A stretch of DNA of 64,000 bases from Cristatella mucedo (GCA_009760855.2 WPIO01000021.1:4950001-5014000), one strand, 5' to 3'; shown: positions 26,620 to 38,340, counted from the first letter of the stretch. The notes: a model not told the origin generated them from the letters alone. A program made the numbers and translations.

Positions 26620-27875
26620 TCTTAATGACCATGTATTTGCCAGAGCGTTGACTCAGTCAGCTTTCGGCAAACAACCGGAGCAATGCAGTCCCACGGATGC
26701 TTAAGCCGACCAAAAAGCTGCTCGGGAGAAGACGAGATGCTGTTCTTAGCTCTAAGTGAGCACTCCAATCTGTACCATAGATGCTCAATAGGGTTGAGAT
26801 CGGGAGATTGGCTTGGCCAATTAAAGACTCGGAAGCATGAGCAGGCTAAGAATTGCTTCATTGCAGTTTCAGTATGCTTGGGGTCATTATCCATTTGCAA
26901 AACGTAGTCCTCCACCACAAGAGCTCTGGCACAGGGCATGCTAACATTTTTTACTATGTCCATGAACAAGTTCCTGTAATAATCCGGTTAAATCGGTGTC
27001 GAGTTCCTACTCCGCAAGCCGAAAAACAAGGCCAAACAAGCGCACTTCAACCTCCTTATTTGAGCGTAGATTGCAAGCCAGTCTGGGCCTTAGCCAGCCA
27101 GTCTCTTTGCCTTTTCTTCGACTGACGACTGACGAAATTCCGCCTTTTTTCGACTGACGAAATTCCACCGCTTGCGATCTCCGTGGAACATGAATTTGCT
27201 TTCATCGGTCCACAGAATACTGCTCCAGTCGGTAGCTGTAAAGTGGGCATGTTTTCGGGCCCACTGCAAACGGCATTTTCTTTGTCGTTCGTTAACTGAC
27301 GGCTTGCGTTTACTAACTCTTCTGTAAATGCCGTGCACCGTAAGCGGCTCCGTAAGCTCGAAGTGGTGCTTCCCTTCGACTCTGTACAGCCAGTTTTAGC
27401 AGACGGTCATCGTTTTTTGCCGTCGAACCAAGGCGGCCGGAGCGTGGTAAGATGCCCATTCTACCACCCCGAAAATACTTTCAGTATGAAACAGCAGAAG
27501 TTGCAAATAAAATATTCACCATTCTTCACAAAATACTTGGTCCCAAAACAATTGATCATTGAGAGCACAGGGTTTAGTCTCATTCACTGCAGTATTGAGA
27601 GTGTGTCACAGGTTGTGGATCAGCAAAGCTTTTTGCAATTATATGAGCTGGCAATGAGTGACACCGTGCTTTATGCAGACATTCGGTACGGTTTTTTCCG
27701 AAGTTAGTAGCCAGCCCACTGTAATATATATATATACTTCAGGCTATACCTGACCGATCCCTCAGACTTAAACCAAGCTTCCGTGCCACCTTCACGTTGG
27801 TAATACCCATCTTATGATAGGCGACAGTTTGGCCTTCGATTTCACTATTTAGCTCCTTTTGTCTTTCCCATGGCT
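26620..27875 (-). pseudogene. Tc1/mariner transposase remnant in GOT1 intron 7
   Basis: Read right to left it has a helix-turn-helix block (GQTVAYHKMGITNVKVARKL, about 27770-27860), then the middle of the catalytic domain (LQWARKHAHF and ILWTDESKF, about 27170-27280). The C-terminal catalytic part follows: LQMDNDPKHTETAMK and NWPSQSPDLNPIEHLWYRLE. These fit the DD34E-type Tc1 arrangement. Frames are broken in several places, including a short direct duplication near 27135-27170 (CGACTGACGAAATTCC). The host gene tolerates it as intronic sequence. I did not resolve the terminal inverted repeats. Confidence 0.85.
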
Positions 27876-27913
27876 GATAAAGTAAAAAAAAAATAATAAA
27901 AATAAATACTCGC

Positions 27914-28078
27914 TGATTAAGCAGCCTCTTTTTGTATAGCGACAGAAGAGCCTCGACGGCTACCACCACCACTTGCAGTGGCGATGAAGGATCGCCCACC
28001 ACAGGATTCGAACCCACGACCTTGGGTCAAGGTCGTGAAAAGCAAACGCCTTACCTAGTGAGCCATTACGGCTCACCA
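27914..28078 (-). repeat. SINE family A, best-preserved copy
   Basis: Contains AGCGACAGAAGAGCCTCGACGGCTACCACCACCACTTGCAGTGGCGATGAAGGATCGCCCACCACAGG, then a perfect inverted B-box (GGATTCGAACCC) and an inverted A-box side (CCTAGTGAGCCATTACGG). Read on the - strand it looks like a degenerate tRNA head, hence tRNA-derived. Confidence 0.8.
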
Positions 28079-28841
28079 ATAGTACCGTACGAGCAGCTCC
28101 ACACATGAGATGTGTGGCCAGGACGTGCAAAAATAACTTCCCTCAAGCGTACAAGTGAATGCGCAGAAAAATGGTTGGCCGTTTGGGTTGCAAGTGCGAG
28201 AATTGAGCTGCAAAACAGTCAAAACTCAAGCTCCGCCATTTTTAAAGGTGATATGCCGTCCCAGTCCCGCCGGGGTGTTTTTGTTTCTTACAGTTATCAT
28301 AGACACGGCCTAAATAGACACAGGATCAATTTATTATGCAAACAATCAGGTTTATGTATAAGCTGGCCCACACCGGTGGGAACCTGAAGAGAATGAACAG
28401 TTACTGAGTAAGCGGACTCAACTCTAGGCACGGACTCCTGGGACAAAACGGCTACAGCCCGAATAGAGCAGCACCCTAACAGAGCCACGACATTCATGCA
28501 CGCACGCATGCACACATACACACAAATCAACTGCTGCCCTTACGACAGCTAGATCATGCAGATTATGCTAGATCAGCAGGGATTATGAATTGACGATTGC
28601 AGCTTTCGTCGTGTGATACACAAATTAGAGATGTGCAGCACGATTTCTGTTTTATCTTACTTCATGAGAGCCATGTGGTGCAACCGCGCCACTAGTCGAC
28701 AGTGAGATAATTGCCGCAGCCATAGCTGCCCTGCACGCCCCGGAGCACCCCTGTGCCGCACCGGCCTCCACCGCACCGGCCGCTCAAGGCATGCTTGCTG
28801 GCACACATGCGACTGCTGTGCAGTGCGGCCGCTGGACTAAC

Positions 28842-29007
28842 CACTCGGCGAGCAGGGCGGCGTTCTGCAGCACCGACGTGACGATGCGGGCACCGTGACT
28901 CGGCGGATTAGACCACATTCGACGCACCAGCAGCTCCATCTGCGAGCGAATCGGTGCAGCCAATGAGCTGTCACCGCTAACAACGATGCAGTTGCCCACC
29001 CGTTCAT
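28842..29007 (-). CDS. GOT1: GOT1-type aspartate aminotransferase, exon 7
   Basis: Acceptor TTTGCAG and donor G|GTTAGT. It encodes ERVGNCIVVSGDSSLAAPIR, then MWSNPPSHGARIVTSVLQNA: the segment after the PLP lysine, with the NPP-x-HGARIV motif. In phase with exons 6 and 8. Confidence 0.92.
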
Positions 29008-29103
29008 CTGCAAAGAAGTAAGAGCGCTGGCTGAGTGGAGAGCTCGACTTCCTTCGACTTCGGCGATGCGAGCAGGGTCTCTACAATGTACGAGCAGTCG
29101 TCA

Positions 29104-29605
<502 letters not shown>

Positions 29606-29863
29606 CTAGGAGTTTCGCAAATCTCTACCGGGCACCCGACTGCGGCTCCGACAGCGTATGCCGCTCCGGGCCCCTAAGGATTGCTAAGGAAGGCCTCGCT
29701 AGCCGCACGAACTAGAGAATATTCGAATCTACACCACCGATATATAGATGAGGCGAATGAAGCACGAAAGCGAGGCGACAGTGTGCGAATAAAATCCAAT
29801 CAGCATGTCAGACTAGTTATCTGTACTAATTAAAGAGAAATTCCGTCACGAAGCAAGATGGCG

Positions 29864-30121
29864 CACTTGCATCACGAGGCAAGATGGCGTACTTCCGTCA
29901 AGTGGCAAGACGGCGCAACGTTGTCTTCCATGAGGGAACTAATATCACTCAGCAAAGGGAGTCCACAGGCAGCAAGCTGCTCGTTACAGCAGCACTTGCA
30001 TCACGAGGCAAGATGGCCTACTTCCGTCAAGTGGCAAGACGGCGCAACGTTGTCTTCCATGACGGAACTAATATGACTCAGCAAAGGGAGTCCACAGGCA
30101 GCAAGCTGCTCGTTACAGCAG
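29864..30121. repeat. 129-bp tandem duplication in GOT1 intron 4
   Basis: Two adjacent copies starting CACTTGCATCACGAGGCAAG (29864 and 29993), nearly identical to the end (CTGCTCGTTACAGCA). A shorter related piece (CGTCACGAAGCAAGATGGCG) precedes them. The near-identity shows the duplication is recent. Confidence 0.9.
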
Positions 30122-30947
30122 GAAAGTGCATGCAAGATGATAACATGGACGATTAAGTTTTCTCCACAAATCACAAGGCCAGCCCGACAGCAGCAGCTGA
30201 AAACCCTCCTGGGAATCTTCACTTTACAAACCCAGTGATGGCTTCGAGTCCAGCAATAGACGATTTTTTATTGTTCTGTGAATGGAGAATCGATAGTCGC
30301 TGAGGCTTTTCTGCTGCCAAATAAATGAGGCTGTTCCATCAGCTGACCGTTATGTATAATCATTGCAATCTCATGTGTCGGAGTTGTACAACAGTGGGCG
30401 TGGCAAAGAGCAATCACGATTCGGCATCATCGACCACATCGTGGCTCGGTTTCTGACTATACACACTACGATTTACCACCATTTGGCAAACGCAAGAAAA
30501 GGCTGAAGAAAAGTCCGACACTGTCTCACCCCCTCTCCTGCTGCTGCATTGGACACCACTGCATTCGAAAAGGCAACTACTGCTTGATTTCAGTGCCGGG
30601 ATTTTGCTAGAGATTGATTGATGCACCGAGTTAGCAGCAGATCGAAGTTGTGCCATTAGTTATGCCAGAAAAGCTTTCTGAGCCAATGTCACTAAGCGGT
30701 GTTGAGAGTAGTAAGCTTTGGCATAAGCATCAGAGAGCCAGCGTGCATTATAGTTAATGCACGCACGACCCCTCCCCCAAGACACACCGCAATGCCACGG
30801 GCCGAGAACACGATAGGCCATTAAGCGTGCAGCTGTTAGCCGATGCATGGTCAGCACTGCCCTGCATCCGACTTGTTGGGTAGGGCTGCCACTCTGCTTG
30901 AGGCTTTTTGGTTAACTATTATTTTTGGTTAGACTATTATACTTGCA

Positions 30948-31016
30948 GAACCTCCATACATTGGATTGCAATGACACCAGCAAAAAATGTCATTACAATC
31001 CAATGTATGGAGGTTC
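30948..31016. repeat. 29-bp inverted repeat with 11-nt loop
   Basis: Left arm 30948-30976 (GAACCTCCATACATTGGATT...) pairs with right arm 30988-31016 with one mismatch. The loop is CCAGCAAAAAA. Part of the left-arm-plus-loop sequence recurs directly at about 31030-31060. It may be a foldback or MITE end; the class is unknown. Confidence 0.85.
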
Positions 31017-32126
31017 ACCAATGACATTGAATGAATTGTAATAACACCAGCAAAAAATGTCCAAAAAATCTGTGGCACAGCAGCTCCTAATGCACCATCA
31101 ACTTGGGCTAGAGCCCTACAGCTGAAGTGGAATTGTAAGGTCCCTTTGTGTAAGGCCCCCATAACCCAGTTGCTCAAAATGTGCTTCTGGTGGGCTCTTT
31201 ATAACAAGGCCGTAAAACAGTCTCCCAGAGCACTTCTTTGCTGCATCTGGCCATAAGCCATTCCACCTAAGCTTAGCAACGCTCTTGTCTTGCTCTCTTT
31301 TGTTGATTGGGATGCACACAGCACGTGCCATTTTCCCACTGAAAGCAATCGCAGTCGAAACCGGTCGGACAGTGAGCCTGGCAATTGAATGTGCGCACGA
31401 CGCTTCGCTTGCTCTCGTCTTGCTGCAACTTGCTCTCGTCTTGTCTCAAAAAAGCTCTCGCTCCTATCGTCGATCCTAATGTGCCAATCGAAGCTCTCAG
31501 GCCTGAGCTCCACTTTCCGTGACCAGCCACTGGCCACACGAGATACTTCGGCATTCCCTGACAAGTGCATGGACAAGGGCACGTGGCAGACTGATGTGCA
31601 GCTGTATCGATCCAGATGTAGCAGGTACCGCCTGGCACACAGCCGCCCCAAACCTGTCGGCCAACCTAGGAAGGAGCAGGTCTGGTTGGGATCTTCTTCG
31701 GCACACATAGGACCCAACTAGCATATTGTGCTCTGTTGCCAACTGCTGCAAGCTAATTACCACAGCCAGCGCCTGCCAGCCAGCAGCTACTATCGTGATT
31801 GCCAGCAGCTCAACCGGAAGCTCCTTATGCACTGGGCCAGCTCATGCTTGGTAGTACGTCCGGTCCCACGATGAGCTTTACGAGTAACTGAGCACGACTC
31901 GTGCTTGAGACCAATCCAAACTGAACAGCGTAGACAAACTACCTGCACCATCAGCATGTGGCTAGGTCCTACTGAAGCATGGCAACCTAAGGAGGGCAAG
32001 CAGTTAAGCAAAAACCAGCATGAATTAGCATCTTATAATATCAACCGGCTGCGAGAGAGGGAGAAACCTACAAACGAGTGAATCAGACTAACTCATGGCT
32101 ACATCGATGTGACTTGATAAACTAAT

Positions 32127-32420
<294 letters not shown>

Positions 32421-33104
32421 GCACTTGCAACTAAACTGATCTGACTCTTAGCTACACTGGCCTTATACATATCAGATCAATAGCTCACCAGACCATAACT
32501 AAATTAATCTGATACATGTTCGTAATGATCAGATTTACTGCTCACGAGAACAAGCAATGCAGATACAGCCTCTTAACCGCAGCTTGCCTGGTCGGCTAAG
32601 CATTGGCAAGGCTCGATCATAATTTACAGTACACGTTTTAGCATCTACCTCTACACCTGCAGTTCAGTGCTGAGCACCTTAACTGCCCTGCCTCAAGAAC
32701 AATATCCTTAGCGTGAATGTGAAAATGGCTGAGCTCTCCATAACTGACGGTTTGCTATGATTGACTATCAGCTCTCTCCAGTAGGATCGATTCAGACCCT
32801 CTCCATTATCTTCAATAGAAGGTAGGGTAAGCTTAACCAGCCAAGAAACCTCTACAAACAGGGAGGCACGATCTCAAACAAATATTCCACATGCCATTTG
32901 CTCATGTACTGTCCCAAGCTCCTCCTGACCATAGTTCGGCTAGTATGCCAGGCACATCGAATAACACATTGCATCAGCTCGGTTCTCTGCTTCCACGTTA
33001 TATAGACAATCTATGATCAGCCGGAGACAATGTGCTACTGCTACAAAAACAAATGTAATAGCAACTGCCAGCTGCAGGATATGGGCAATAAAATATAAAT
33101 ATAC
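32421..33104. other. GOT1 intron 4, unassigned part
   Basis: No exon, repeat family or RNA gene recognised. Confidence 0.35.
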
Positions 33105-33232
33105 ATATAAAATTTCTACGGCGCCCTAAGCGACTTTAATCCTTACCAAGGTGCTTTACATTTTTTGCTCAGCTCCAGCCAACGGCCCTGGTCGTTAAAG
33201 GAGAGAACCTTACGCTTGGGTCAAACCAGGGT
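33105..33232 (-). repeat. SINE family B copy, degenerate
   Basis: CGGCGCCCTAAGCGACTTTAAT, AAGGTGCTTTACAT, then a weak inverted B-box region and TTGGGTCAAACCAG. Older than the other copies. Confidence 0.6.
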
Positions 33233-33322
33233 AAAAAACCAGGCAGCATAAGTTAAACCACAGCTTGCTGAGTTGACATTCTTAAGCAAGAGTGCAGTAT
33301 TCCAAAATGACTCGTGACTCAC

Positions 33323-33432
33323 CCGCAACGCTGATAGAACCGATTCGAAATCCATCTTCTTTTCTGCTGCATTCCAGTAGTTGTACGTTCGGACATCAAA
33401 CCCAGATGTCTTGAAAATTGAATTGTGGTTCT
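33323..33432 (-). CDS. GOT1: GOT1-type aspartate aminotransferase, exon 4
   Basis: Acceptor TTTTCAG and donor GTGAGT. It encodes NHNSIFKTSGFDVRTYNYWN and AAEKKMDFESVLSALR, the block preceding the HNPTG motif. The codon split W-E at the exon 3/4 junction is restored in phase. Confidence 0.92.
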
Positions 33433-34079
33433 CTGAAAAAACCATGTAGAGGCAATAGTGAGCGAAACGGCAAAATAAACAGATGAGCTGGGTGGGCCAC
33501 TCAAGAGAACAGGCACCAGTTAATGGAAGCACAGACGTCAGCAGCCAAGGCAACAGCAACTTCACAATCTCGGGCCACTGCCACTGCAACTACGAACAAA
33601 GCAATCCTTTTTATTTGCACACCTGTTACATGGAATTAGCGATTTATCAAACGGAAAGCCTGCTACCGTGACATGAAGCAACCCTCGCACACCATCGCAG
33701 TACTGCTTAGCTAACTGGCTGCTGCGGTCACTTCTTAGTGATTTCAAGAAACCAATGGACTCAAAAAAAGGTTAGCCACGGCTAAGAAATTATCGTATTA
33801 GCAAGTGAATAAGCAACTATCGAGAAGCAACAATTTACATCTACTGTGCTAGGTCACTGAAACAAAAGCCGGTGGTTTTATTCTCCGCAACAGCAGGATG
33901 AGTGATCCACATACGAGTAAGCCTTCAGCTGAGCTGAATAAGAGCCCCTCACCCCCCACCCAGAATCATAGTCCACACCCACAGACACAAACCTGGCATA
34001 ATGCTGACAATAAGACTTCTCTTACATCCACATCTCTCGAGGTCATAAAAGAAGACTGGCAGCAGAGAGGCTACTGTGG

Positions 34080-34415
34080 CTCTCGCTCCTCTTTCGATTG
34101 CCTCAAACCAACCACAAATCCATTGGAGATCATGTCTTCAGTCTATAGGATCCCCAAGTCTGGAACTCACCCCCTGATTGACTATATGATGTCATCTGAC
34201 GAGATGACATTCAAAAGGAATCTTAAGACCAGCAGTTCCTTATAGCATCTGCTCTGCCTTTGCTAACTTTGCTGCCTTAATGTGCTAGTGCGTGCTGACA
34301 ATGCGCCCGTTATCACCAACCACACGACATGCTTCCTTTCCAGAATATGCAAAGAAGCCTAGAAAGAGATTTAGCTTTCTTAGCGAGATTCACAAATCTC
34401 ATATGATTATTATTA
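34080..34415 (+). mobile_element. LINE 3' end, degenerate, in GOT1 intron 3
   Basis: The end of the ORF (CAAAAGGAATCTTAAGACC), the downstream AATGTGCTAGTGCGTGCTGAC and CCTAGAAAGAGATTTAGC, and a final ATTATTATT match the LINE 3' ends at 51100-51409 and 58690-58780. Confidence 0.65.
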
Positions 34416-34622
34416 AACTTCGATGTGCCGGCATGTTCTCAGCAAGCAAGCTACCGATGTAATAATCACAAATTAGCTGTATCGCATCGTAAGGGAGCTA
34501 ACATTTTTCTAGACATTTTTATAATGTCAGCATAAGTGTCACCAACTCCTCCCTGGTATCTCCTCCTCCGGAAGAAAATACCCGGTTGATGCAGCTGCCG
34601 ATATCGCTTGGTATATGCTGAG

Positions 34623-34775
34623 CTGATTTAACAACCTCATTTATATAGCGGCAGAAGTGCCATAACGACCATCACCGCAGCTTGCAATCGGCAATAAAGG
34701 ATCCCCACTGCAGCACTCCAACCCACGACCTGGGTCGCTTGTGAAGAGTGAGCAACTCATCCCGGGGCTAAGACG
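34623..34775 (-). repeat. SINE family A copy in GOT1 intron 3
   Basis: TTTATATAGCGGCAGAAGTGCC, CTTGCAATCGGCAATAAAGGATC, then CCACGACCTGGGTCGCTTGTGAA and CGGGGCTAAGACG. Good alignment with the copies at 7785 and 27914. Confidence 0.75.
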
Positions 34776-34916
34776 GGAGGAGAGGGGTGTTCCTAATATG
34801 AGTAATATTTGTAGCGCTGGCTGCTGGTGCGACAGCACGTCAGCGCCCTATTGTTCGGCTGAGAAGGTCACCGGCACAGCTGGACCATGGACTGAGTTCC
34901 GTCGAGGGAAAACCGT

Positions 34917-34964
34917 CAGCACGAAAGCTCCTAACAAAACCAGCACGAAAGCTCCTAACAAAAC
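34917..34964. repeat. 24-bp perfect tandem duplication
   Basis: Two exact copies of a 24-bp unit beginning CAGCACGAAAGCTCC in GOT1 intron 3. Confidence 0.9.
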
Positions 34965-35212
34965 CAGCGCTTAAAGAGGAAAAGGCTTCGATCAACATGC
35001 ACTGCTGTCCTGCCGACCAGCGCAACTGCTTACTGAGCAGCATTTGCGCCACCGTAGCGAGCCATGCAGCTGAGACAACGTCTACGAGCTAGGAGGCAGC
35101 CCGAGAAGCTGAAATAGGGCAGCAGCCGCGTGCCCTTTTCTATCAAGGCGATCCGGGCAAGAATGGCGTCCACCACAGCAAGCAGCTCCGTGCCAAACGT
35201 TAGTAAACGTAC

Positions 35213-35321
35213 CCCACGTAGGATCTGTGATGTATGCCACCGTAAGGCCGACCACCTTGCTGAGGAAGTCGGCTCCCAGACGAAGCGCACCGGTGCCACC
35301 CAGAGCCTGCACAGCTGTCAC
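35213..35321 (-). CDS. GOT1: GOT1-type aspartate aminotransferase, exon 3
   Basis: Acceptor TTTGTAG and donor G|GTACGT. It encodes VTAVQALGGTGALRLGADFL and SKVVGLTVAYITDPTW. The GTGALR loop binds the cofactor phosphate and the final W packs on the PLP ring in this family. Confidence 0.93.
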
Positions 35322-35463
35322 CTACAAAGCGCCAACATACTAGGCTGTCTCTAGCGCATACGATAATTATCTGCGGCACAAAAGCAAGACCAAGCAGGCA
35401 GAACAAGCCACTGCAAGCGATACATCCCAGCATAGTGATTCATCCCAGCACAGCTTCGCTCAC

Positions 35464-35645
35464 CCTCTGCTGCACTATGGCCGGGCTGTCGTTTCCAAGG
35501 AACAGGCGAGCTGCTGCCTCATAGAAGTCCTTCAGGCCAGAGATCGTGAGGTACTCCTTGTTCAGTGTGGGGTCGGATGCCATCGACACTTCTGCTGAGT
35601 GTACGACAGGTAGAACCCACGGCTTGCCTTCATCTGTGCGGTATG
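35464..35645 (-). CDS. GOT1: GOT1-type aspartate aminotransferase, exon 2
   Basis: Acceptor TGTGCACAG/TTGCACAG region and donor GTGAGC. It encodes YRTDEGKPWVLPVVHSAEVS, then LNKEYLTISGLKDFYEAAAR and LFLGNDSPAIVQQR: the N-terminal arm and first helices of animal cytosolic aspartate aminotransferase, close to the canonical sequence throughout. Confidence 0.95.
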
Positions 35646-35857
35646 CTGTGCAAGCAAATAGGGGTGTGTGAAAAGCAGAAAAGCTCGGCCGAGTGAAGCC
35701 GCAACAAGCAGCGATTTCAGCTACCAAATGGTCAGTGCGAGTCCAGCTCGCCAAAAATACAACCCCGTGGCCCATGCGCAAACAGCCTAACTCAGGTCTA
35801 CCCAGTCAACGAGCCAGAGTTGAGGGTGGCCACCGTGCTTATCCTCAACAAAGTAAA

Positions 35858-35859
35858 GT

Positions 35860-35901
<42 letters not shown>
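35858..35901. repeat. (CT)n microsatellite
   Basis: Pure CT run in GOT1 intron 1. Confidence 0.95.
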
Positions 35902-35903
<2 letters not shown>

Positions 35904-36177
35904 GCCGACCGAGGGTCAACTAGATGACATGATGGCACTGCAATGATAAGACGGCCGCAACAGTAAGCAACGATAGGAGGCCGGCTGCCGTAGCACGAGC
36001 TAAAAGATTTTTGCCTCGAACTGGTAACGATCCCACAACGTATCACTTACCAATCCAGTGCTCTATCGATCTCAAGTGCTCCATCTCTATCGATTCAGCT
36101 ATCGACCATATAACGACAATAAAGATGGAAGATATACAGATAGACTAAGCCTAAAACCTCAGGTATGAGCAGCGGCA

Positions 36178-36260
36178 GAGAAGCCTCATAATTTATTTCA
36201 TATTTATCTGAAGGACTCGACCCAAGATTTAGGTCGTGAAGCTGTGAACGCCTTAAACAG
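36178..36260 (-). repeat. SINE family A partial copy
   Basis: Only the head survives: a decayed inverted B-box (GGACTCGACCC) followed by AGGTCGTGAAGCTGTGAACGCCTTAA, aligned with the copy at 27914. Confidence 0.5.
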
Positions 36261-36399
36261 CTGAACATTGTAGTGCTACGACCCAGCAGCAAATCAAAGA
36301 GTGGTTGATTCGAAGCCTTATTTTCTAAAGCAGTCTTTGCGACTTCGACTCCTTCTGCACCAGGCAATATACAATTGACTGCCTCAATAGCACGATCTG

Positions 36400-36540
36400 G
36401 TAATGTATGTAATGTAATGTATCTCCGTCTGTAACTCCACAAAGTCATAAAGACCATGTGGGTGTTACGAAGGAGAGTTTTGTATAGCGCACTCACAGCC
36501 TAAGCGGCTTTCGGTACGCATTCGGTAGCCAACAGACTTC
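36400..36540. repeat. Dispersed repeat family C, copy 2
   Basis: Pairs with 7985-8110 (shared CTGTAACT-CACAAAG, GTTACGAAGGAGAGTTTT, AAGCGGCTTTCGGT). Unclassified. Confidence 0.55.
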
Positions 36541-37069
36541 GTTTCACGCAACAAAGAGAAAGTGGGAAGCATAGCAGAGTCAGGAGAGCAGTTGAGGTAG
36601 TGAGTAGCATGGAAGTGGCAGCTCAGGACCGCTGAAAAGGATGTGCCATAGTCGGCAGTAGGAGAGTAGTTATGGTGGGAAAAGGGCGACCGAACCCCCT
36701 ACCCCTGGTCTAAGATCAAGGGCCTACTCATCGAAAATGCTTACAGCCTCGGCTTTCAGTTTCTGCGAAACTGCTCCGGGGGATTGATAAAGTGAAACCT
36801 ACATGTGTATCGCTAAAACAACACTGACTGGGTCTAGTAAAAGACAACACGTCCAGTGTAAGCAAGTTGGATATGAGACCAAGTACGGTATCATGTCGTG
36901 AAACCCATAAGCCAGCAATTGTGCATAACAGAAGCAACTGACGAGAAAAAAGGGCAAACCGACCTCAGAGTAGTCGGCAGCCCATCGACTGTATTCGACA
37001 TAGACTTGAGAATTTCAAAATGCTGTATACCATGATTGGAGGAACTCTGCATAGCCTTACACCTCTCTG

Positions 37070-37205
37070 TCTCTTGTCTCTCTCTCTCTCTTTCTCTCTT
37101 GCTCTGTGCTGTGTTCAGTAATCTCTCGCTTGTCTCTCTTGTCAAGAGAGAGGAGAGAGTTGGAGTGAGAGAGAATGAGACAGAAAGAGATGAGAGAGAG
37201 AAAAT
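37070..37205. repeat. CT-rich tract followed by GA-rich tract (inverted arrangement)
   Basis: A CT/TCTC tract (about 37070-37144) is followed at once by AGAGAGAGG/GAGAGA sequence (to 37205), so the two can pair as a long hairpin. Frames through it are artefacts. Confidence 0.85.
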
Positions 37206-37711
37206 CAAAACCCGGCAGCGGGAATGAGCAATCTTCGAGCGACGAAACGTGTTCGGCCCAATTCCCAACGGAGAATGGCACTGGAATACTTCGAAGAAAG
37301 CTCGCGTGCAAGCCAAGGGCAGGACCGAACTGCACAGCGAATCACGCTATAGGCAGTCTGGTGCTGGGGAGTATTCAAGTTCAGTCATCTTCTAAGACAC
37401 TGCAACCTTGGTCCATCACAGCTCTAAGCCCCCCCCCCAGAAGCCTGTGCATCTGACTGAAGAATCTCGTTTAAGCAACAGCATGTGACCGGCACAGCAC
37501 CTTTCACCACGAGCGCCCTGGCCGTTCAAGCTAGTATATCCAGAGTCGGGCCGCGAAACAGCAAGCAGTCCCTGTGCTCGTTCGACGCTAGACCCAAAAA
37601 AATTAAACGAGCAGCAGCTAAATGGGTTCCCTCTCGCCAAAATCCAAATTTGATGTCGACAGCTAACTAGTCGCTAGCCCTATACGATCGGGCACCTCGG
37701 TCCCGCCCCCG

Positions 37712-37715
<4 letters not shown>

Positions 37716-37752
<37 letters not shown>
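37716..37752. repeat. (CA)n microsatellite
   Basis: Uninterrupted CA run in GOT1 intron 1. Confidence 0.95.
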
Positions 37753-37753
<1 letters not shown>

Positions 37754-37947
37754 GCCGAGGCACAGCCTAGCCTCCGGGCAGAAAATCAACAGAACCCCGT
37801 CGGCTACCCGCCTTGCGGGACACCGCGCTACGACATGGACCTCGCCCAAGGTCAGACACAGGCCGAGCCGTATCGAACTAGGCAAGCGGCGTGGCCGACG
37901 CCACGACGAGCCAGCAGAGGCGCTGAATGCTAGTAGCGTCGACTAAC

Positions 37948-38071
37948 CGCCGGCGCTCAGGTTGACTTTGTTCGGATGAGGATCCACATTATACGAAGCA
38001 ATCAGTCCAAAGACCTCGATAGGTGGCGCCAGTTGAACCTGCGAAAACACGCTCGACGCTCTACCGGCCAT
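37948..38071 (-). CDS. GOT1: GOT1-type aspartate aminotransferase, exon 1 (start codon)
   Basis: GOT1 catalyses reversible transfer of the amino group between aspartate and 2-oxoglutarate, using pyridoxal phosphate, in the cytosol (malate-aspartate shuttle, amino-acid metabolism). The ATG at 38071 gives MAGRASSVFSQVQLAPPIEV, then SYNVDPHPNKVNLSAG, matching the start of animal cytosolic GOT; no mitochondrial presequence is seen. The donor is G|GTTAGT. Nine exons (38071-37948, 35645-35464, 35321-35213, 33432-33323, 29581-29477, 29304-29154, 29007-28842, 25539-25397, 23437-23283) sum to 1245 nt, i.e. 414 residues plus stop, with every phase correct, so the gene looks functional. The Maverick-type insertion begins only about 85 bp upstream, inside what should be its 5' UTR or core promoter. 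Confidence 0.93.
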
Positions 38072-38155
38072 GGCTCTCTGCGGGTGAAAGGCGAGTAACC
38101 AAGAAACCCCGGACCTGATAGACGCGCATGCGCACCAGACCGCACTGGCCCGGCG

Positions 38156-38161
38156 AGCCTA
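38156..38161. repeat. Left target-site duplication AGCCT(A)
   Basis: AGCCT (38156-38160) precedes the left terminal repeat. The same AGCCT, followed by A, occurs at 58066-58071 after the right repeat. The A is shared with the first base of the left repeat, so the duplication is 5 or 6 bp; 6 bp is the usual Polinton size. Confidence 0.85.
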
Positions 38162-38340
38162 GTAGATATCAAATCAACGGAATGGAGCCAAGGGCACATC
38201 GAATGACGTCATCAATTAAATAAACCGTCCTCCGATTAACAATCTCGCTCACGCTCGATTGTTTCTCGTCGTCCGGTTTATTTAATTGATGACGTCATTC
38301 TCGAGACCCTATTCTCCATTCCATTCATTTACTATCTACT
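38161..38340. repeat. Left terminal inverted repeat, itself an imperfect palindrome
   Basis: 180 bp. It starts AGTAGATA and ends TATCTACT. The outer arm includes GAATGACGTCATCAATTAAA and the inner arm its reverse complement, around a central AT-poor loop (about 38228-38272). It matches the right repeat in inverted orientation: outer arm with outer arm (GGAATGGAGCC-AGGGCACAT), inner with inner (GAGAATAGGGTCTCGAG). Confidence 0.93.

Noticed and set aside
27914-28078. Possible tRNA gene on the minus strand
   Set aside because: It has B-box-like sequence but no full cloverleaf, and the same unit is dispersed six times: a SINE.
31199-31832. Overlapping frames of 110-170 codons on both strands
   Set aside because: No domain, no splice context matching GOT1, and they lie inside its intron 4.
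38161-38340. The 180-bp ends as two independent MITEs
   Set aside because: The AGCCT(A) duplication flanks the whole 19.9-kb unit, not each 180-bp unit, and the outer and inner arms match as true terminal inverted repeats.
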